A stretch of DNA of 5,778 nt from Pelagibacteraceae bacterium BACL5 MAG-120820-bin39. Its GTDB lineage: Bacteria > Pseudomonadota > Alphaproteobacteria > Pelagibacterales > Pelagibacteraceae. How positions within the stretch are numbered: position 1 is the stretch's first letter; each line of letters begins with the position of its first letter. The notes beneath the pieces are model-generated. The model was given only the letters and a program-made list of their open reading frames with translations, had not been told where the DNA came from and searched no databases. A program made the translations under genes and the position numbers. This document shows, piece by piece, positions 5,744 to 5,778 of this stretch. The stretch spans positions 1 through 5,778 of the forward strand of contig LIBV01000063.1 of assembly GCA_001438335.1 (NCBI GenBank). Reading direction: 5' to 3'.

Positions 5744-5778
5744 ATGTCAGATAAAAAACCAGAAAGAAGAGATTTTTT
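5744..5778 (+). CDS. petA: Probable Rieske iron-sulfur subunit of cytochrome bc1, 3' end cut by window edge
   Basis: Only 11 complete codons are visible, MSDKKPERRDF, and the frame stays open to the window edge. A short charged N terminus followed by RRDF(F/L) is a twin-arginine (Tat) export motif. This form is typical of alphaproteobacterial Rieske proteins, which are Tat-exported, membrane-anchored subunits of the ubiquinol-cytochrome c reductase complex. The adjacent trmL and hemF genes fit the petABC neighbourhood of several alphaproteobacteria, as I recall it. The Rieske cluster-binding motifs lie outside the window, so another Tat substrate remains possible. No Shine-Dalgarno is visible; the bases before ATG are TTTAAAG. 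Confidence 0.6.
   Translation, partial: MSDKKPERRDF

Noticed and set aside
1..5778. Mobile element, CRISPR array, phage or defence genes
   Set aside because: No spaced direct repeats, transposase or integrase motifs, attachment-site duplication at the tRNA, or composition shift were seen; all genes are core housekeeping types.

Overview
The window looks like a piece of a streamlined, very AT-rich alphaproteobacterial genome, most probably SAR11 (Candidatus Pelagibacter or a close relative). The reasons are the extreme A+T content, lysine- and asparagine-rich proteins, almost no intergenic DNA, Shine-Dalgarno-poor starts, and a gene set typical of an aerobic alphaproteobacterium (oxygen-dependent HemF, MEP-pathway IspE, and a bc1-type Rieske start next to trmL). 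This placement is inferred from the sequence alone.

Left half, plus strand: a 5'-truncated gene for an exported tetratricopeptide-repeat (TPR) protein is followed after 2 nt by ispE (MEP isoprenoid pathway). After a 33-nt gap comes a tRNA-Gln(UUG) gene with an encoded CCA end. Only 3 nt further on is the ATG of a class II CCA tRNA nucleotidyltransferase. The tRNA therefore forms the 5' leader of the gene for the enzyme that maintains tRNA CCA ends.

Right half, minus strand: trmL - hemF - greA form a tight operon with 1-nt gaps and identical TAAAATGG stop/start junctions. The operon runs convergently into cca, and the two stop codons share the tetranucleotide TTAA (3891-3894). An 87-bp divergent intergenic region (5657-5743) separates trmL from the first 11 complete codons of a plus-strand gene. 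That gene carries an N-terminal twin-arginine motif and is probably petA, the Rieske subunit of cytochrome bc1. HemF makes protoporphyrinogen for heme, so its place opposite a likely bc1 gene fits a respiratory theme. TrmL, Cca and the tRNA are translation-related, and GreA rescues stalled RNA polymerase.

I see no mobile element, CRISPR array, phage gene or obviously novel system; this is core genome. The points most worth a second look are the tRNA-as-leader arrangement of cca, the divergent substrate-binding motif and very high lysine content of IspE, the zero-space convergent gene end, and an inverted-repeat cluster in the divergent promoter region.
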